Numbered from the stretch's first letter, positions 46,859 through 58,881 are shown. The stretch is DNA of 64,000 nucleotides from Coniferiporia sulphurascens (GCA_002794785.1 NBBA01000010.1:1054001-1118000); one strand, 5' to 3'. A program made the numbers and translations. Notes: a model not told the origin generated them from the sequence alone.

Positions 46859-47019
46859 GCAACCAATGCAGACCTGGGGAACTCAGTCGAGTTCTCTTAG
46901 GATATCCACTATCTCTGTGTGATCCCTCCTTGTCAACTTGTGTATCCCTTCCCTAAGTTGTTCCACTGGTAGAACCTGTGTGCTGTGTTGGTGTATAGTG
47001 TTGCCATAACACCATAGGC

Positions 47020-48574
47020 ATGGAGACATTGTGTGGAAATGCAAACACGTCACATTCCCTACCCACAGCCGCATTATTCCCAGACAGGAGGATGGTGGTA
47101 GTCAAAGACAGCAATGTGTATGTCACTTACAATGCCATCCATGCCCCAGATGTCCCCACAAATGCAAGTGAAGACTTCTTGAACATGAAAAAATTTCCCC
47201 AGACATCCAGGGTGTTGAACAAATACCCTTTCATGGGCTGGGCCCCTTCCGATTCATTATTCGAAGGCCTCATCATGGGTAGATTAAGGACTACCACAGG
47301 CCTGTTCCCATTTGAGAGGGAAGGTAATTTTTTTTTCCTGGCACAAGCTATGCAACAGCACTGGAGGATGCTAGAGGAAGGACTCAAGGCCCTCATTCCT
47401 TTACTAAACAGTTGCCTACCTAGCAATCTGAATGTCTGGCCGCTGGAGTGGCAGATGCCGAAGTGCCTGTCGGAGTATGGCTACAGCGTCAAACATGCGT
47501 CACTGGAGACTGCACGGTGGGCCGCAAAGCGCTCCAGAAATGCCTTTGTGCCCCTCATGGCAGAGGTGATGGGTCTCATTATGCTGAATAGGATGCACAC
47601 CCTCAACAATAAATGGCACGAAGACCAGTGGGCATGGTGTCTGCAGGATTCAGGAAAAGTGCATGCAGCCTGGCTGCAAGATGTCATAGCAAGTCAAATC
47701 GGTAAACAACAGACCCAGAGGGTGGGAGTCATTGTCAGCCTGGACACCTGCAAATTCTTGGAGAAGATACAGAGTTATATCCAGATGGGATTGCCAGTAT
47801 GGTTCATCTGGGATGTTAAAAACCCGGAGTACATGTGCAAACATGAATGGGCAGATATTGTGAGACCCACCAATGCGGAACTCGTTCAACTGAAAGACAC
47901 CATGCACAGAAAGGAACCAGACTTGATCATGGTGGAAACATTGTGTCTGGTCCCCTTCGCAAACAGTGGGCAGAAGGTTGGGGAGACATGGAAGGACTTC
48001 TTTGCAAGATGAGAAATGTCAAATGCAGTGTGATTGGTGAAAGAGACACCTGAGGCTAGACAGACGCATTTGAACTGAGAGAGGGAAGCACAATCCATGT
48101 CCCCTCCAGGGAAAAAAGGGGTGGTCATTTTCATGTGGAAAGAGATATGGCCTGGTCAGCTTTTATGATACCGTTGCCCTTGCAATGATGTCAAGGATGT
48201 ATGGGAGATGTTCGCAGCCACACAGATGCGGTTCGATTCATTCCGCAATGAATGGGACCTATGTGAAGCTCTGGACCCAACAGCCAAAAACTCGACGTAT
48301 GGGTCAACAATTATGATGATGACAAATATGTCAATAGCATAAATACATTGGACAATGAAGCTGAACCGATCTATCCACAAGAGGGGAAGTCACTGCTGGC
48401 AGACATTATGGGGCTGAACCTATTTATCAAAGACATAAGGCAACAGACAACTGTGGAGAGCGATTTCGACAGGCTAATATTCGATGACATTCACACTGTT
48501 GCTGTTGGACAGTTTGGGCTAAGTACTCACTCGTACAATAGCTCCAAGCCCCCTTGTTGTGGTCTACTGCATGT
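47020..48574 (+). pseudogene. Agaricomycete hypothetical protein gene, truncated by gypsy-2
   Basis: An open frame of 330 codons (47020-48012) ends at TGA and continues in fragments to 48574. Readable blocks: FLAQAMQQHWRMLEEGLKAL, AKRSRNAFVPLMAEVMGLIM, LPVWFIWDVKNP, ETWKDFFAR, then CPLQGKKG, MRFDSFRNEWDLCEALDP. This order (plmA block, PVWF-W, GETW-FFA, SFRNEWDLC) is one I associate with a widespread Agaricomycete protein family of unknown function; the link is from memory. The 5' LTR of gypsy-2 cuts off the C-terminal end at 48575. Confidence 0.6.
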
Positions 48575-49000
48575 TGTTACAAATATCCCTTACTCATCGC
48601 CTTTATCAACATTAGTCATCTTCACTGACTGATCTACCTTGTACACTGACTGATCCTAGCCTCATGATCAGTCAGACTCTTCTATTGGTTTCTATTCCCT
48701 TCCATGCTGACTGACCCTTGTCTTCACTCAGTCAGCCTTCTACCCTACTCCATAGGTTTCTATGCATGTATATAAGGACTCGTTTTCAGAGCACTAAGCC
48801 TTAAGCTTGTGCTCTTCATTCAATAGAGCCTACTCGTTTACTATCTCCTCTGTGGGATACTAAGTCACCAGTCACCAGCCCACCAGTCTACTAGTCCTTG
48901 GGGAAACCCTTGCTCAATTATTGTCTCATCTCTACCTTGTATCACTTGGTCAATCCTCATCAATTGCTCATTAAGCCTTACCTAATCAGTAGGCTTAACA
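48575..49000 (+). repeat. 5' LTR-B (copy 2), 426 bp
   Basis: Same length and ends as 23870-24295. The flanks CATGT and CTAGC differ, as expected for an LTR joined to internal sequence on one side. Confidence 0.92.
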
Positions 49001-49085
49001 CTAGCACAAGCTTTCCAAATACTTTGCCAACACATCTGTGTTTAGGTGACCCCAATAGCCCAACACGAGTTCAAAATCAATCCCA

Positions 49086-50318
49086 TTGCCTCCTGAAGAT
49101 GTTGTTTGGGATCCTGGTTTTGAAATTTTCATCCTACCTAAAAAAGGAACATTAGGAGTCAACAAATACTATTACTTTAACATCAAAGACAACAAGTGGA
49201 GATATCACAATGACCCAGCTACCACCAGGAAGGACCTCCTCCTTCATACCCCAAATTACCAGGAACATTGGCCAGAAACTCGAACTATATCAGTACTTGG
49301 AGGAGGGAAAGGAAAAGGCATACTCTCTAGACCACCATCACCTACACCACTGCCAACACCTCTGACTCTACCAGCTACACCAGTCATGGCTGATAAAGAA
49401 CTCAAAATTGGAGCTCCTAAAGCTTTTGATGGAGTCAAATCTGAAGACGCATGTGCATTCCTGCATATATGTCAAGATCAATTTTTGTTAGCACCCAAAA
49501 AATTCGATGATGACCAGAAAAAAATTCTATACACACAATCATTCATGTATGATGGGAAAGCCACCTCCTTCGCCAATGATATGTCAACTGTCACCCATGA
49601 ACTAGATGAAAACAAAAAAATGATTGGATACAGCACATGGGACACATGGAAAAAGGCATTTATGGACACATTCATCACTACCAGCAAGGCTGAAGATGTC
49701 AGACCAGAACTTCTCCATATCAGACAAGGTCAAGATATGGCAGACAACTATATCAGTCGCTTCAAATCTGCTGTAATCAAATCTGAGGTCAAAGGTGAAA
49801 AAGCCCTCATCACCATGTTTAAAGAAGGACTTAACAGAGGCTTGCATATGCGCTTTTACAGTTGGGATACTCTCCCTGATAAAATCGCAACTTGGTATGA
49901 AGTTTCATCTTGGATGGATAACCAGTGGCATCAGGGCACTACAGAGCGAAAATTAGCCCAACCCAGGGAAAATCGTTTCAGAAAGGCATTCAATAAAACC
50001 AACTGGCCCTCCAAACTCACAGATGAAGAAAGGGCACATTGTCTTGCAGAAGGTAGATGTCTTGTCTGCAGAGAAAAGGGGCACAATGCAAAAGACTGCC
50101 CTAAATATCCTTGAAGCGGCAAAGCAACAGGAATCACCCAGACTGTGGTCTGAAAAGTGGAAGAACCCACTCCTCATGTCATTGAAACACCTCCACCTCC
50201 ACCCCCTAAGGAAGAGACCCCAGAAGATGTTGCTGCCACAATCAAGTGTCTTATGTCATCTCTCTCAAGGAAAGAACAGGAAAAGGTTTTCGAAGCATTC
50301 AATGGAGAGGATTTTTAA
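49086..50318 (+). pseudogene. Gypsy-2 gag
   Basis: The frame is open from upstream of 49086 to TAA 50316-50318 apart from TGA at 50112 and 50151. No convincing ATG is visible at the start; ATG 49386 (MADKELKIGAPKAFDG) would open the capsid part. It contains the capsid-like region (FINTS-type motif TFITTSKAEDV) and the CCHC knuckle CLVCREKGHNAKDC. A proline-rich stretch precedes the end EAFNGEDF. Confidence 0.88.
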
Positions 50319-50329
50319 GTGGAGGATCA

Positions 50330-53300
50330 GACAGACACTGTCCCATCCAATTTTCATATCGACTGTAATTAATGGGGATCCAAATTCTAAATCAATAAAA
50401 ATACCCATTGAAATTCAGTCGTATGATAAACTCATCCCCACCCAAGCACTCATTAATTCTGGAGCTGAAGGACAATTCATTAATTCATCCTTTATCATCA
50501 AACATCGAATCCCAACTCACAAACTTGCTAATCCTATTCCAGTCCTTAATGTGGATGGAACCCCCAATAAACAAGGACAAATTACGGATTATACATGGCG
50601 ATGAATGGTTATGGGCGATAAGATGTTTACAGCCAAACTCCTGGTTACAGCACTCAGAAGTGAAGACCTCATTCTAGGCACCACTTGGTTAAAAAATCAT
50701 AACCCCCAAATCAATTGGCGACAGGCTATGCTTCAAATCGATAAAATTAACCCAGCAACTCAAGTGGCACAATGTACCACAAAAAAGGAACTTCCATTAG
50801 AACAACTGGTACCACCACAATACCATGAGTTCCTTCCTTTGTTTAAAAAGAAGAAATCAGAATGATTCCCTCCTTCTCGGCCATATGATCATGCTATTGA
50901 TTTGAAACCAGACTTCATACCTCATGATTGTAAATTATATCCCCTACCTGTGCATCACCAACAGGCCTTAGATGACTTTTTAGAAGAAAACTTGTGGAAA
51001 GGGTATATTCAACCATCCAAGTCCAGAATGGCTTCACCATTTTTCTTTGTTGACAAAAAAGATGCATCATTGCATGGAATCCAAGACTATAGGGCACTCA
51101 ATGAAGGGACCATTAAAAATGCATATCCCCTTCCCCTTATCTCAGATTTAATGGATCAACTAAAAGGCGCCAAATACCCCACTAAACATGATCTGCGTAA
51201 TGGCTACAATAATATTCGCATCAAGGAAGGCGATCAATACAAAGCTGCCTTCAAAATGAATTGTGGGTTATTCAAACCCACTGTCATGTTTTTCAGTCTT
51301 TGCAATTCACCAGCTACATTCCAAGCCTTCATGAATGACATCTTTCGCATTGTTATCATTGAAGATCTCATCTTGATATATATGGATGATATCTTGATCT
51401 TTTCAGATAATCTCGAAGACTTATGTCGGAAAACTAGATGTGTTCTCCAGATACTCAAAGATAACAATCTCTATTGCAAACTGGAAAAGTGCCTTTTCAA
51501 AGTCAAAGAAGTCGAATTTCTCAGTGTTATTATTTGCCCTGACACCATCTCCACTGATCCCACCAAACTTGCAGGAATTGTCGATTGGCCCACACCAAAA
51601 ACAGTCAAACAATTGCAAAGTTTCCTCAGATTTTGCAATTTTTACTGACACTTCATTCTGAATTTCTCAGAAATCACACACCCCCTACATGAATTAACTC
51701 GGAAAGAGATTCAATGGCAATGGACTCCAGTTTGACAACAAGCATTTGACCAGTTAAAAAAGCAAATTTTGTCACAGCCTACCATCCTGATCCCTGATCC
51801 ATCCAAACCCTTTGTCATTGAGACAGACACATCTAAAGTCGCTACAGGTGGAATGTTACTCCAGGCTAATAGCAATGGTGATCTCCAGCCTTGTGGATTT
51901 ATTTCAGAATTGCTTGGCCCTGCACAACAGCAATATGAAGTTTATGATAGAGAATTCCTTGGCATCATTTGAGCCCTTACTGCATGGCATCATTACCTCC
52001 TTGGATCACCTCATACCACAACCATATGGTGCAATCACAAGAATCTGTCATACTTCAGAGCAGCCAGACATTTAACTCCTCGGCAATCTCGATGGAATCA
52101 ACTCTTATCCAAATACAATGTTGCTATCACACATAAACTGGGTAAATCAATTCCAGGGTCAGATGCACTATCCCACAGACCGGATCATGGTGAAGAACCA
52201 CCAGAGGAATGTGTCCTTCTTCCAGATGCCCTGTTCATCGGCATAATTGATATATCACTCAGAGATGAAATAAAACAGGAACAAGCATTGGATTCATTGG
52301 CTAAATCGATTTGCCTTGCAAAACATCATAAACTCCCTTCACCTTTTCGTTTTTCCCTAGAGGAGTGGGAAGAGAACCAAGGTGTTCTCACCTTCAGAGG
52401 GAAAGTCTATGTTCCAGATAATGCAGAATTAAAGTGAAAGATCTTACAGTTATTCCATGATTCACTGTCAATTGGACACTGCAGTGCATTTCAAACCACC
52501 TCAGTCATTTGACAACACTACTGGTGGCCAGGTTTAATTGTCTTTACTCGGAATTATGTTGCAGGTTGTGCCTCATGTCAACAGATGAAGATCAATACTC
52601 ATCCCATGGCACCATCCTTATCTCCAATCCCAGCCCATAAGGAAGCACTTCCCTTCCAACATGTCACAATCGACTTTATCACCAATTTACCAAGCTCACA
52701 ATCATTTGACTCAATAATGGTAATTGTTGACCATGATTTGACGAAAGGTGTTATCCTGGTACCTTGTAACAAGACAGTTGATGCACTTGGAACTGCTAAA
52801 CTGTACCATGACAATGTGTACAAGCACTTCAGATTACCCAAGACAATCATATCTGATCGAGGACCACAGTTTGCCTTGCAACTTTTCCAAAAGTTGTGTG
52901 AAAGGCTTGGGATCAAATCATGGTTATCAATGGCATATCATCCACAGACAGATGGGCAAACCGAAAGGACAAACCAAGAAGTCAAAGCATACCTTCGGAT
53001 ATATCGTGGAAATTCCCCAACTCAATGGGTTGATGCACTTCCAGACCTTGAATTCTCTCACAACATCCAGGTACAATCTGCAATCAAAACTTCTCCATTC
53101 ATGGTGATGTTCAGATACAATCCAACTCCGATTCCACCAGTGATAGAAGAAACTGTCATTCCCACATTATCAGACAGACTTCAACTCCTGACATCCATAA
53201 GGAAAGAAGCACTTGCAGCACATGATCTGGCCAGACAACACATGTTGTGAATTTGGTCTCAGAACTTTAAACCATTCAAAAAAGGGGACAGAGTTTGGCT

Positions 53301-53335
53301 AGAAGCAAAGAATCTTCACTTTCCAGGACAATCCC
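50330..53335 (+). pseudogene. Gypsy-2 pol: PR-RT-RNaseH-IN (partial)
   Basis: The protease active site reads NSG where gypsy-1 has DSG (ALINSGAEGQFI), so the catalytic aspartate is lost. RT is recognisable (FFVDKKD, YMDD near 51382). RNase H (IETDTSKVATGG; YDREFLGII) and integrase (CASCQQMK; TIDFITNLP; SDRGPQF; HPQTDGQTERTNQE) follow. In-frame stops are TGA only: 50602, 50863, 51646, 51733, 51970, 52435, 52510 and 53248. Gypsy-1 has CGA at the positions of 50863, 51733 and 52510, and arginine (other codons) at 51646 and 51970. Confidence 0.9.
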
Positions 53336-54465
53336 TGTTAGATTCACTCCCTGAGTAAGGGATTGAAACAAGTGATAACAGATTCACACAATGTACTAGT
53401 TAGTTTATGGTAGGCTTAGTACCCTTGCACTCACTAGAGTGTTAGAGCTGATGATGGTGGTAAGAGACTGAGATGAATTAAACTGCAATTACTGCAGTTT
53501 TACTTGGGCTTTTATACCCTACATGCTGTAGTCTATTTACTACATTCTAGTATGTACCACTACATACTACTATGTATTCGTAAGTCATAGGAATGTTCTG
53601 GTACAATCCTGTACATGCTATTTACTATTCTTAGCTTCCTATGAGTCAGTTACATATTCTGGTACGTTCTACAGCCTACTGTGCTATCTTTATCCTTACT
53701 AGAACCTTCCCCTAGTTTCCATTGAGTCATAAAACATAATACCTAAGGTAACCAGTCTTGGGTACTACCTTTACTTAAATGCTTCTACTAGTTTCCTAAT
53801 TGGTTCTCCTGTGCAATGTGTTATTTGTGGCTCCCATCAATTATATCTTCAATTGATCACCTTAGCTCCCATTGGTTATATTACCAAACACTTAATTCAG
53901 ATGTTATATTTATATTAAGGTTATGGCCCTTGGCATCTGTAACCTTATCTAGTGCTTCTTTGTGGCTTCACACTTCCTTCCATCAATTGTGGCTTGAGCC
54001 TTGATATTACCTTTCTGGGATACTTGGGATGCTGTACTGGACTTATTTTAGATGTTCATTATCCCTAATATTGGTGTCTCCTGTGGTGTCCTGTCGTCTA
54101 TTGGCATAAAGAGCTCTTCAGGCCCTGTAGCATTTATATTTGCTATCCTACTATACCCTGGTGTAATTCTATACAAAGGTTCATCATTGAACCATCATAT
54201 TATGATTTCTTTGTCTATGGGTACTAACTCCTGTCCTGGTCTTGGTTCCTTTCAATCAACTGTTGTATGTCCTTTGGCTATGAAGTTGGCTTTGTATGTG
54301 AACATTTGTTCTCATAGTTGTTTTTTTAATTTTTATATTGATAGTGTGAACTATTTGGTTTGCCACTTCTGCATAATCGGTTGATGTAATAACTGCCCTT
54401 TGATAACATAATACATTATGTGGCTGATTATAAATCTTGGTTCTTGTATAAGTGCTGTACAGTAT

Positions 54466-55009
54466 TGTTAGCGAGTGGGTATGGTGATTGACGATGCTTC
54501 CTGAAGTCAGTTAACTGAGTGATTTGTTGTGCTTCTGATGCGTTAACAGGTTGATTGATGAAGCTTCCTGATTGTCGAAGTATGCAAGGTCTTCTTAATA
54601 GAGTTGGATTACGATGAAGTAGCTGATGACTAGATAGAGCACACAGTAGCTGGTGAGGCACATAAAGTGGGCTTGTATGAACAAAGAGCACAAGCTTAGG
54701 GCCTGTGCTTATCGACTTGTCAGGCTTTTATGCTATTCTATGTGTTTACTACTGTAGTGGGTTTGTCTGGGATGGTTTACATGGCTATGGAAAGTCATGG
54801 AATGATATAGAATACTATCAGTAAGCAAAAGGTATCATGATGGCATGATATGGCATCATCATGGTGTAATAGAGTGGGGGTGAGTAAGGATGACACAAGA
54901 AGGCACCATCATGGTGTAATAGAGAGAAATGGGGGAGTTACACTGACTGGTGATGACAAAGAGGAAGTGAGTCAGCATAAATGGGGGAAAATAAAGGAAA
55001 AATGTAACA
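54466..55009 (-). mobile_element. Solo LTR-A (copy 11)
   Basis: 544 bp, flanked by AGTAT at 54461-54465 and 55010-55014. Confidence 0.95.
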
Positions 55010-55191
55010 AGTATGTTTACTGGTAGCCACCGATTATGTCAGCATCATAGCCATTACCAGATTGTATGTAGTAGTGGCCCAGAGGTCACATGATAGACAG
55101 TGTATCTTGGGAGTGCACCACCATTTCCCCCAGAGGTCGGACAGTCCCAGGCATAGTTCTGTGCCCAGACATCCAGCCATGTTCAGCGCTG

Positions 55192-55433
55192 ATCACATAT
55201 CTGTTCAATTGGTATGAGAACATAGTTGCTCTATGTTCAATTACTAATTCTTGTCTTTCCACCACTTGTTGTTCCCTTGTAGTATGATCAAATGTTATTT
55301 GACAGTTGTCATATCCTGTATTCTGTCCTACTGTTGTGCATGCAATATTAAATGCTTTCCATGCTACTTGGTCTGCATCTTTACAGTGTTGGCATAGGTT
55401 TCTGGTACCAATTAGAGTTACAGGTCTTGCCAT
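55192..55433 (-). pseudogene. Element C ORF, copy 3 (N-terminal piece)
   Basis: Reads MARPVTLIGTRNLCQHCKDA onward for 80 codons, then is interrupted by the 179-bp insert. The remainder resumes near 54450 on the minus strand with a frameshift. It supports the same reading frame as the other two copies. Confidence 0.6.
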
Positions 55434-55467
55434 GTTGATCACCACGATTTGCATCAATTTACTTACA

Positions 55468-56511
55468 ATATGCTGATTTTTTTTGCTGTGGGAGATGAGG
55501 GAATGCTTACCTCAGGCTGAAAGCTTTGTTGGATGCCCAGGACAAGCTAAATTTGTGACTGAGCCCTTCTCCAGATACTTTCTGTTGAGGTCAGCACATG
55601 TAGACAATGCAGCACTGTGAAGAGCTGCTGCCACATGGACAGATAAACCAGCCTGGATGGATCCAATGATGTGGTTTTTTTGTGCAACATCAAGCTCAGC
55701 TCTTGAAGTCCCCTAGCCATAAAAAGTCCAGCCTAAGACATGAAAACCTTGAAGTAGGAGCACACAGAAAAAATTCGACACAACACAGCACAATGCAACT
55801 TGTCATGGTGACCAGTCACTTATGGGAGGCACAAGTAGTACATCCCGCTCCTATGTCCGATAACTGCTATCAAGAGCTTTCATTTATTTTTTCTATTTTC
55901 AGTTTCAATGGTGAGCAAATATTCTCATTCATGGACATCAAGTTTCGCACAAGCATGGATGTGATGGCAGGTGGAATGTATTTCTCATATGTGTAAAATC
56001 CCTTCGGTGTTTGCCCTCCTCCTGCCCGGTGTACCTTACTGTATTGAAGACTCACTGATGTTACTTCTGCTTTCACTTGCAAAATGGACAGGACCTTTTT
56101 CGGTGGGAGCAATAGCTCATGGGCAATGCCAAAGACTGTTCCCACCTATTTCCACAACTTCCAAATGTATGGTGGTGCAGGCATGGGAGGAGGGCTGTCA
56201 TCATCCGGCATGAACTCCACAACCCTGAGCTCTCGGTCTTCAACTTCTTCACGTTCCTCATCTTCATCTTCCTCTCACCCTTCAAGTATCAAACCCTCTA
56301 ATTAGGCTTGCCTAGCCTGGGGGAGAGCTGGTCCCAGAAATTCATCAGGGTCTCTTGTTAATTTACATATTACACAATCTACACTAACCACTGGAGCTAA
56401 TGCCAATGCATGTACAGTATTCATGTAAGTATTTATGTCTAGAGGTCTTTTGTACATGATTATATACTGTATATATATATATTCCTCAGTGAAAGAGAGA
56501 AGGAAAGTACT
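55468..56511. other. Interval between two element C copies, unassigned
   Basis: Short ORFs on both strands (for example a serine-rich plus ORF at 56084-56305). No family recognised. A TA-rich microsatellite lies at about 56464-56482. Confidence 0.35.
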
Positions 56512-57862
56512 TGTTAGTAAATTGATGAAAATCGTGATCGCCGGATCAATGGATTAGCAAGATCGACATGGCAAGACCCATAACTTTAATTGATACAAGG
56601 AACCTGTGCCAACGCTGTAAAGATGCAGATCAAGTAGCATGGAAAGCTTTTAATATTGCATGCGCAACAGTAGGACAGAATGCAGGATATGACAACTGTC
56701 AAATTACATTCAATCATACTACAAGGGAACAACAAGTGGCAGAAAGGCTGGAAGTAATAATTGAACATAGAGCAACTATGTTCTCATATCAATTGAATAG
56801 ATATGTAATCAGTGCTTATACAAGAACCAAGATTTATAATCAGCCACATAGTGAATTATGTTATCAAAGAGCAGTTATTACATCAACCGATTATGCAGAA
56901 GCGGCACACCAAATAGTTCATACCATCAATAAACAATTATGAGAACAACTATTCACATACAAAGCCAACTTCATAGCCAAAGGACATACAACAGTAGGTT
57001 GAAAGGAACCAAGACAAGGACAGGAGTTAATACCAATAGATAAAGAGATTATAATAAGATGGTTCAATGAGGAACCATCATATAGAGTCACACCAAGGTA
57101 TAGTAGGATAACAAATATAAATGCTATAGGACCTGAAGCGCTCTTTATGCCAATAGATGATAGGACACCAGAACGAACACCCTTCAGTGATATTATGGAA
57201 GGTATGACTCAATCCTAGTCTACAGTAATAGATAACAAGCCACAACAAGATAAGATTAAGAAGGCTAGCATAATCGCTGAGCCACACAAGTATATCTAAG
57301 CATTCAGCTAAGAATAGCCAATGGAAGCAGGGCAATCAATTAGAAGACGCAATTGATGGGAGCCAAGTATAGCGCATCGCACAGCAGAACCAATTAGGAA
57401 ATAAGGAGAAGCATCATAGGTATAGTAGTATCTGAGAATGGTTAACTTAGGTATTACACTGTATGACTTGATGGAAACTCAGGGAAGGTTCTGGCATAAG
57501 ATAAAGATAGCACAGTAGGCTGTAGAATGTACCGGAATATATGACTGACTCATAGGAAGCTAAGAATAGTAAATAGCATGTACAGGACTGTACCAGAATA
57601 TTCCTATGACTTATAAAGCGAGAGTAGTATGTTGTAGTATCTACCAGAACATAGTAAATAGCATACAACATGTAGGGTATAAAAGCCCAATGTAAAATTG
57701 TGGTAAAAAGCAGTTTAATTCATCTCTTGTCTCTTACCACCATCATCAGCTCTAACACTCTAGCGAGTGGAGGGTAACAAGCCTACCCTAAACTAACTAG
57801 TATTATTGTGTGAATTTGTTATCACTTGCTTCAATCCCCTTAGTCAGGGAGTGAATCTAACA
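56512..57862 (+). mobile_element. Element C copy 2, 1351 bp with intact target duplication
   Basis: TGTTAGTAAATTGATG to GAGTGAATCTAACA, flanked by GTACT at 56507-56511 and 57863-57867. A TATA box (TATAAAA at 57679-57685) lies 180 bp before the 3' end, and an ORF fills part of the first half. The structure and 5-bp duplication fit a solo LTR of unusual length. Confidence 0.9.
56568..57002 (+). pseudogene. Element C ORF, copy 2
   Basis: 144 codons as in copy 1 (MARPITLIDTRNLCQRCKDA), with one premature TGA at 56940 where copy 1 has CGA (KQLREQL). It ends at the TGA shared by all copies. Readable sequence continues to a TAG near 57219. Promoter and partner are unknown. Confidence 0.65.
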
Positions 57863-58259
57863 GTACTCCTCTGACACATGCTCCTGTCCTTAAAGTACGT
57901 AAGTAAATAAGTCGGCCTCAACCTAAATCCCGGATGCAAGTCGGCAGATGCACTTGGGCTTGGCTTGGACCTGGACTCTTATGCCCAGGCCGTGGGGGTT
58001 GAACTGTCAAAGTGTGGACTGGTGAGTACATACATGACCAGAAATAAGAGGTACAAAGGCTGGCTCCAAAATTTCTCACATAGAAAATGAACCCGTGTGT
58101 ATAAATCTGTGGCTTGGTGGCATACAGTGTGCAGTGTGCCTACATCCTACTGTAGTTAGTCAGCCATACCATGGGCTCATGGACCATTGTGCATATCAAA
58201 GTCTGGTCTGTTGGTGGGGGACATTACAGTTATGGTGTGATTTTTATTTAAGCAATATA
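57863..58259. other. Unassigned interval
   Basis: No gene or repeat recognised. Confidence 0.35.
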
Positions 58260-58881
58260 CAGTTGAACCTCCCATATCGGGCATCTCCCATAACGGATAT
58301 CCTCCCATAATGGATAGTTTGGGGTTCCCACTGAGTCGGTAGTCAGGAAATCCCTATGTCATAACGGATATATTTTATAATGGATAACAGATAGCCAAAT
58401 GAAGAAAATGTATTAGAAATATCCATTATAGGAGGTCAACTTGGCTGCAAAATTGCAAGTTTGTGTTGCCCTTTGTTTCCTTCCATCAAGTTCATAATGG
58501 TTGGGATCTATTGGACCCTCGAAAAGCCTAGCTCAGACCTTTCCCATCCTTCTGGAGAAATATTCCCACTCCCCATATCCTAATTTGGAGTTGTAATCAA
58601 AGATACCAGTGCCAGGGCAGCCTGCTGAGCAATTGCAGAACTCAACCGGCTCTGCCAGCACCGCTCTGAGCTTGAATTTCAGCAGGCTTGTATGCAACTT
58701 CATTTACTCAGGATGAAGTTTCAAGTGAAGTGCAAACCACCCGTTTTTGCTCCAGTACAATTTCGAAAAATTCACTTTTCATTATTACATAATAAACTCA
58801 GAACTCTTATAGTGGAATAACCTCCTATAATGGATATTTTAGGGTTCCACCGACCTCTACCCACTATGGGAGGTTCGACTG
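58260..58881. mobile_element. Pogo/Tigger-like MITE, 622 bp
   Basis: Left CAGTTGAACCTCCCATATCG and right ACTATGGGAGGTTCGACTG form terminal inverted repeats, with internal repeats of the CCTCCYATAATGGATA type. TA flanks both ends (58258-58259, 58882-58883). No transposase; a non-autonomous Tc1/mariner-pogo group element. Confidence 0.88.

Larger units (their letters stand above)
48575..53335 (+). mobile_element. Gypsy-2, chromodomain-type Ty3/gypsy element, 3' end missing
   Basis: 5' LTR-B, gag and pol up to just past the integrase core; the chromodomain region, any downstream ORFs and the 3' LTR are absent. The break at 53335 is the exact start of an element C copy. Its proteins are clearly related to those of gypsy-1 but its LTR is a different, shorter family. 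Confidence 0.92.
53336..55467 (-). mobile_element. Element C copy 3, with nested insertions
   Basis: A minus-strand copy of the 1351-bp element enlarged by a solo LTR-A (54466-55009) and by about 179 bp of unrelated sequence (54458-55185 without the LTR), the latter flanked by GTGCTG/GCGCTG. The outer flanks (ATCCC, ATATG) differ: gypsy-2 lies on one side and unrelated sequence on the other. Confidence 0.82.

Noticed and set aside
54466..55009. Independent element starting TGTTAGCGAG
   Set aside because: Apart from a short substitution at its first bases it is an LTR-A copy throughout, and the AGTAT duplication confirms the end.
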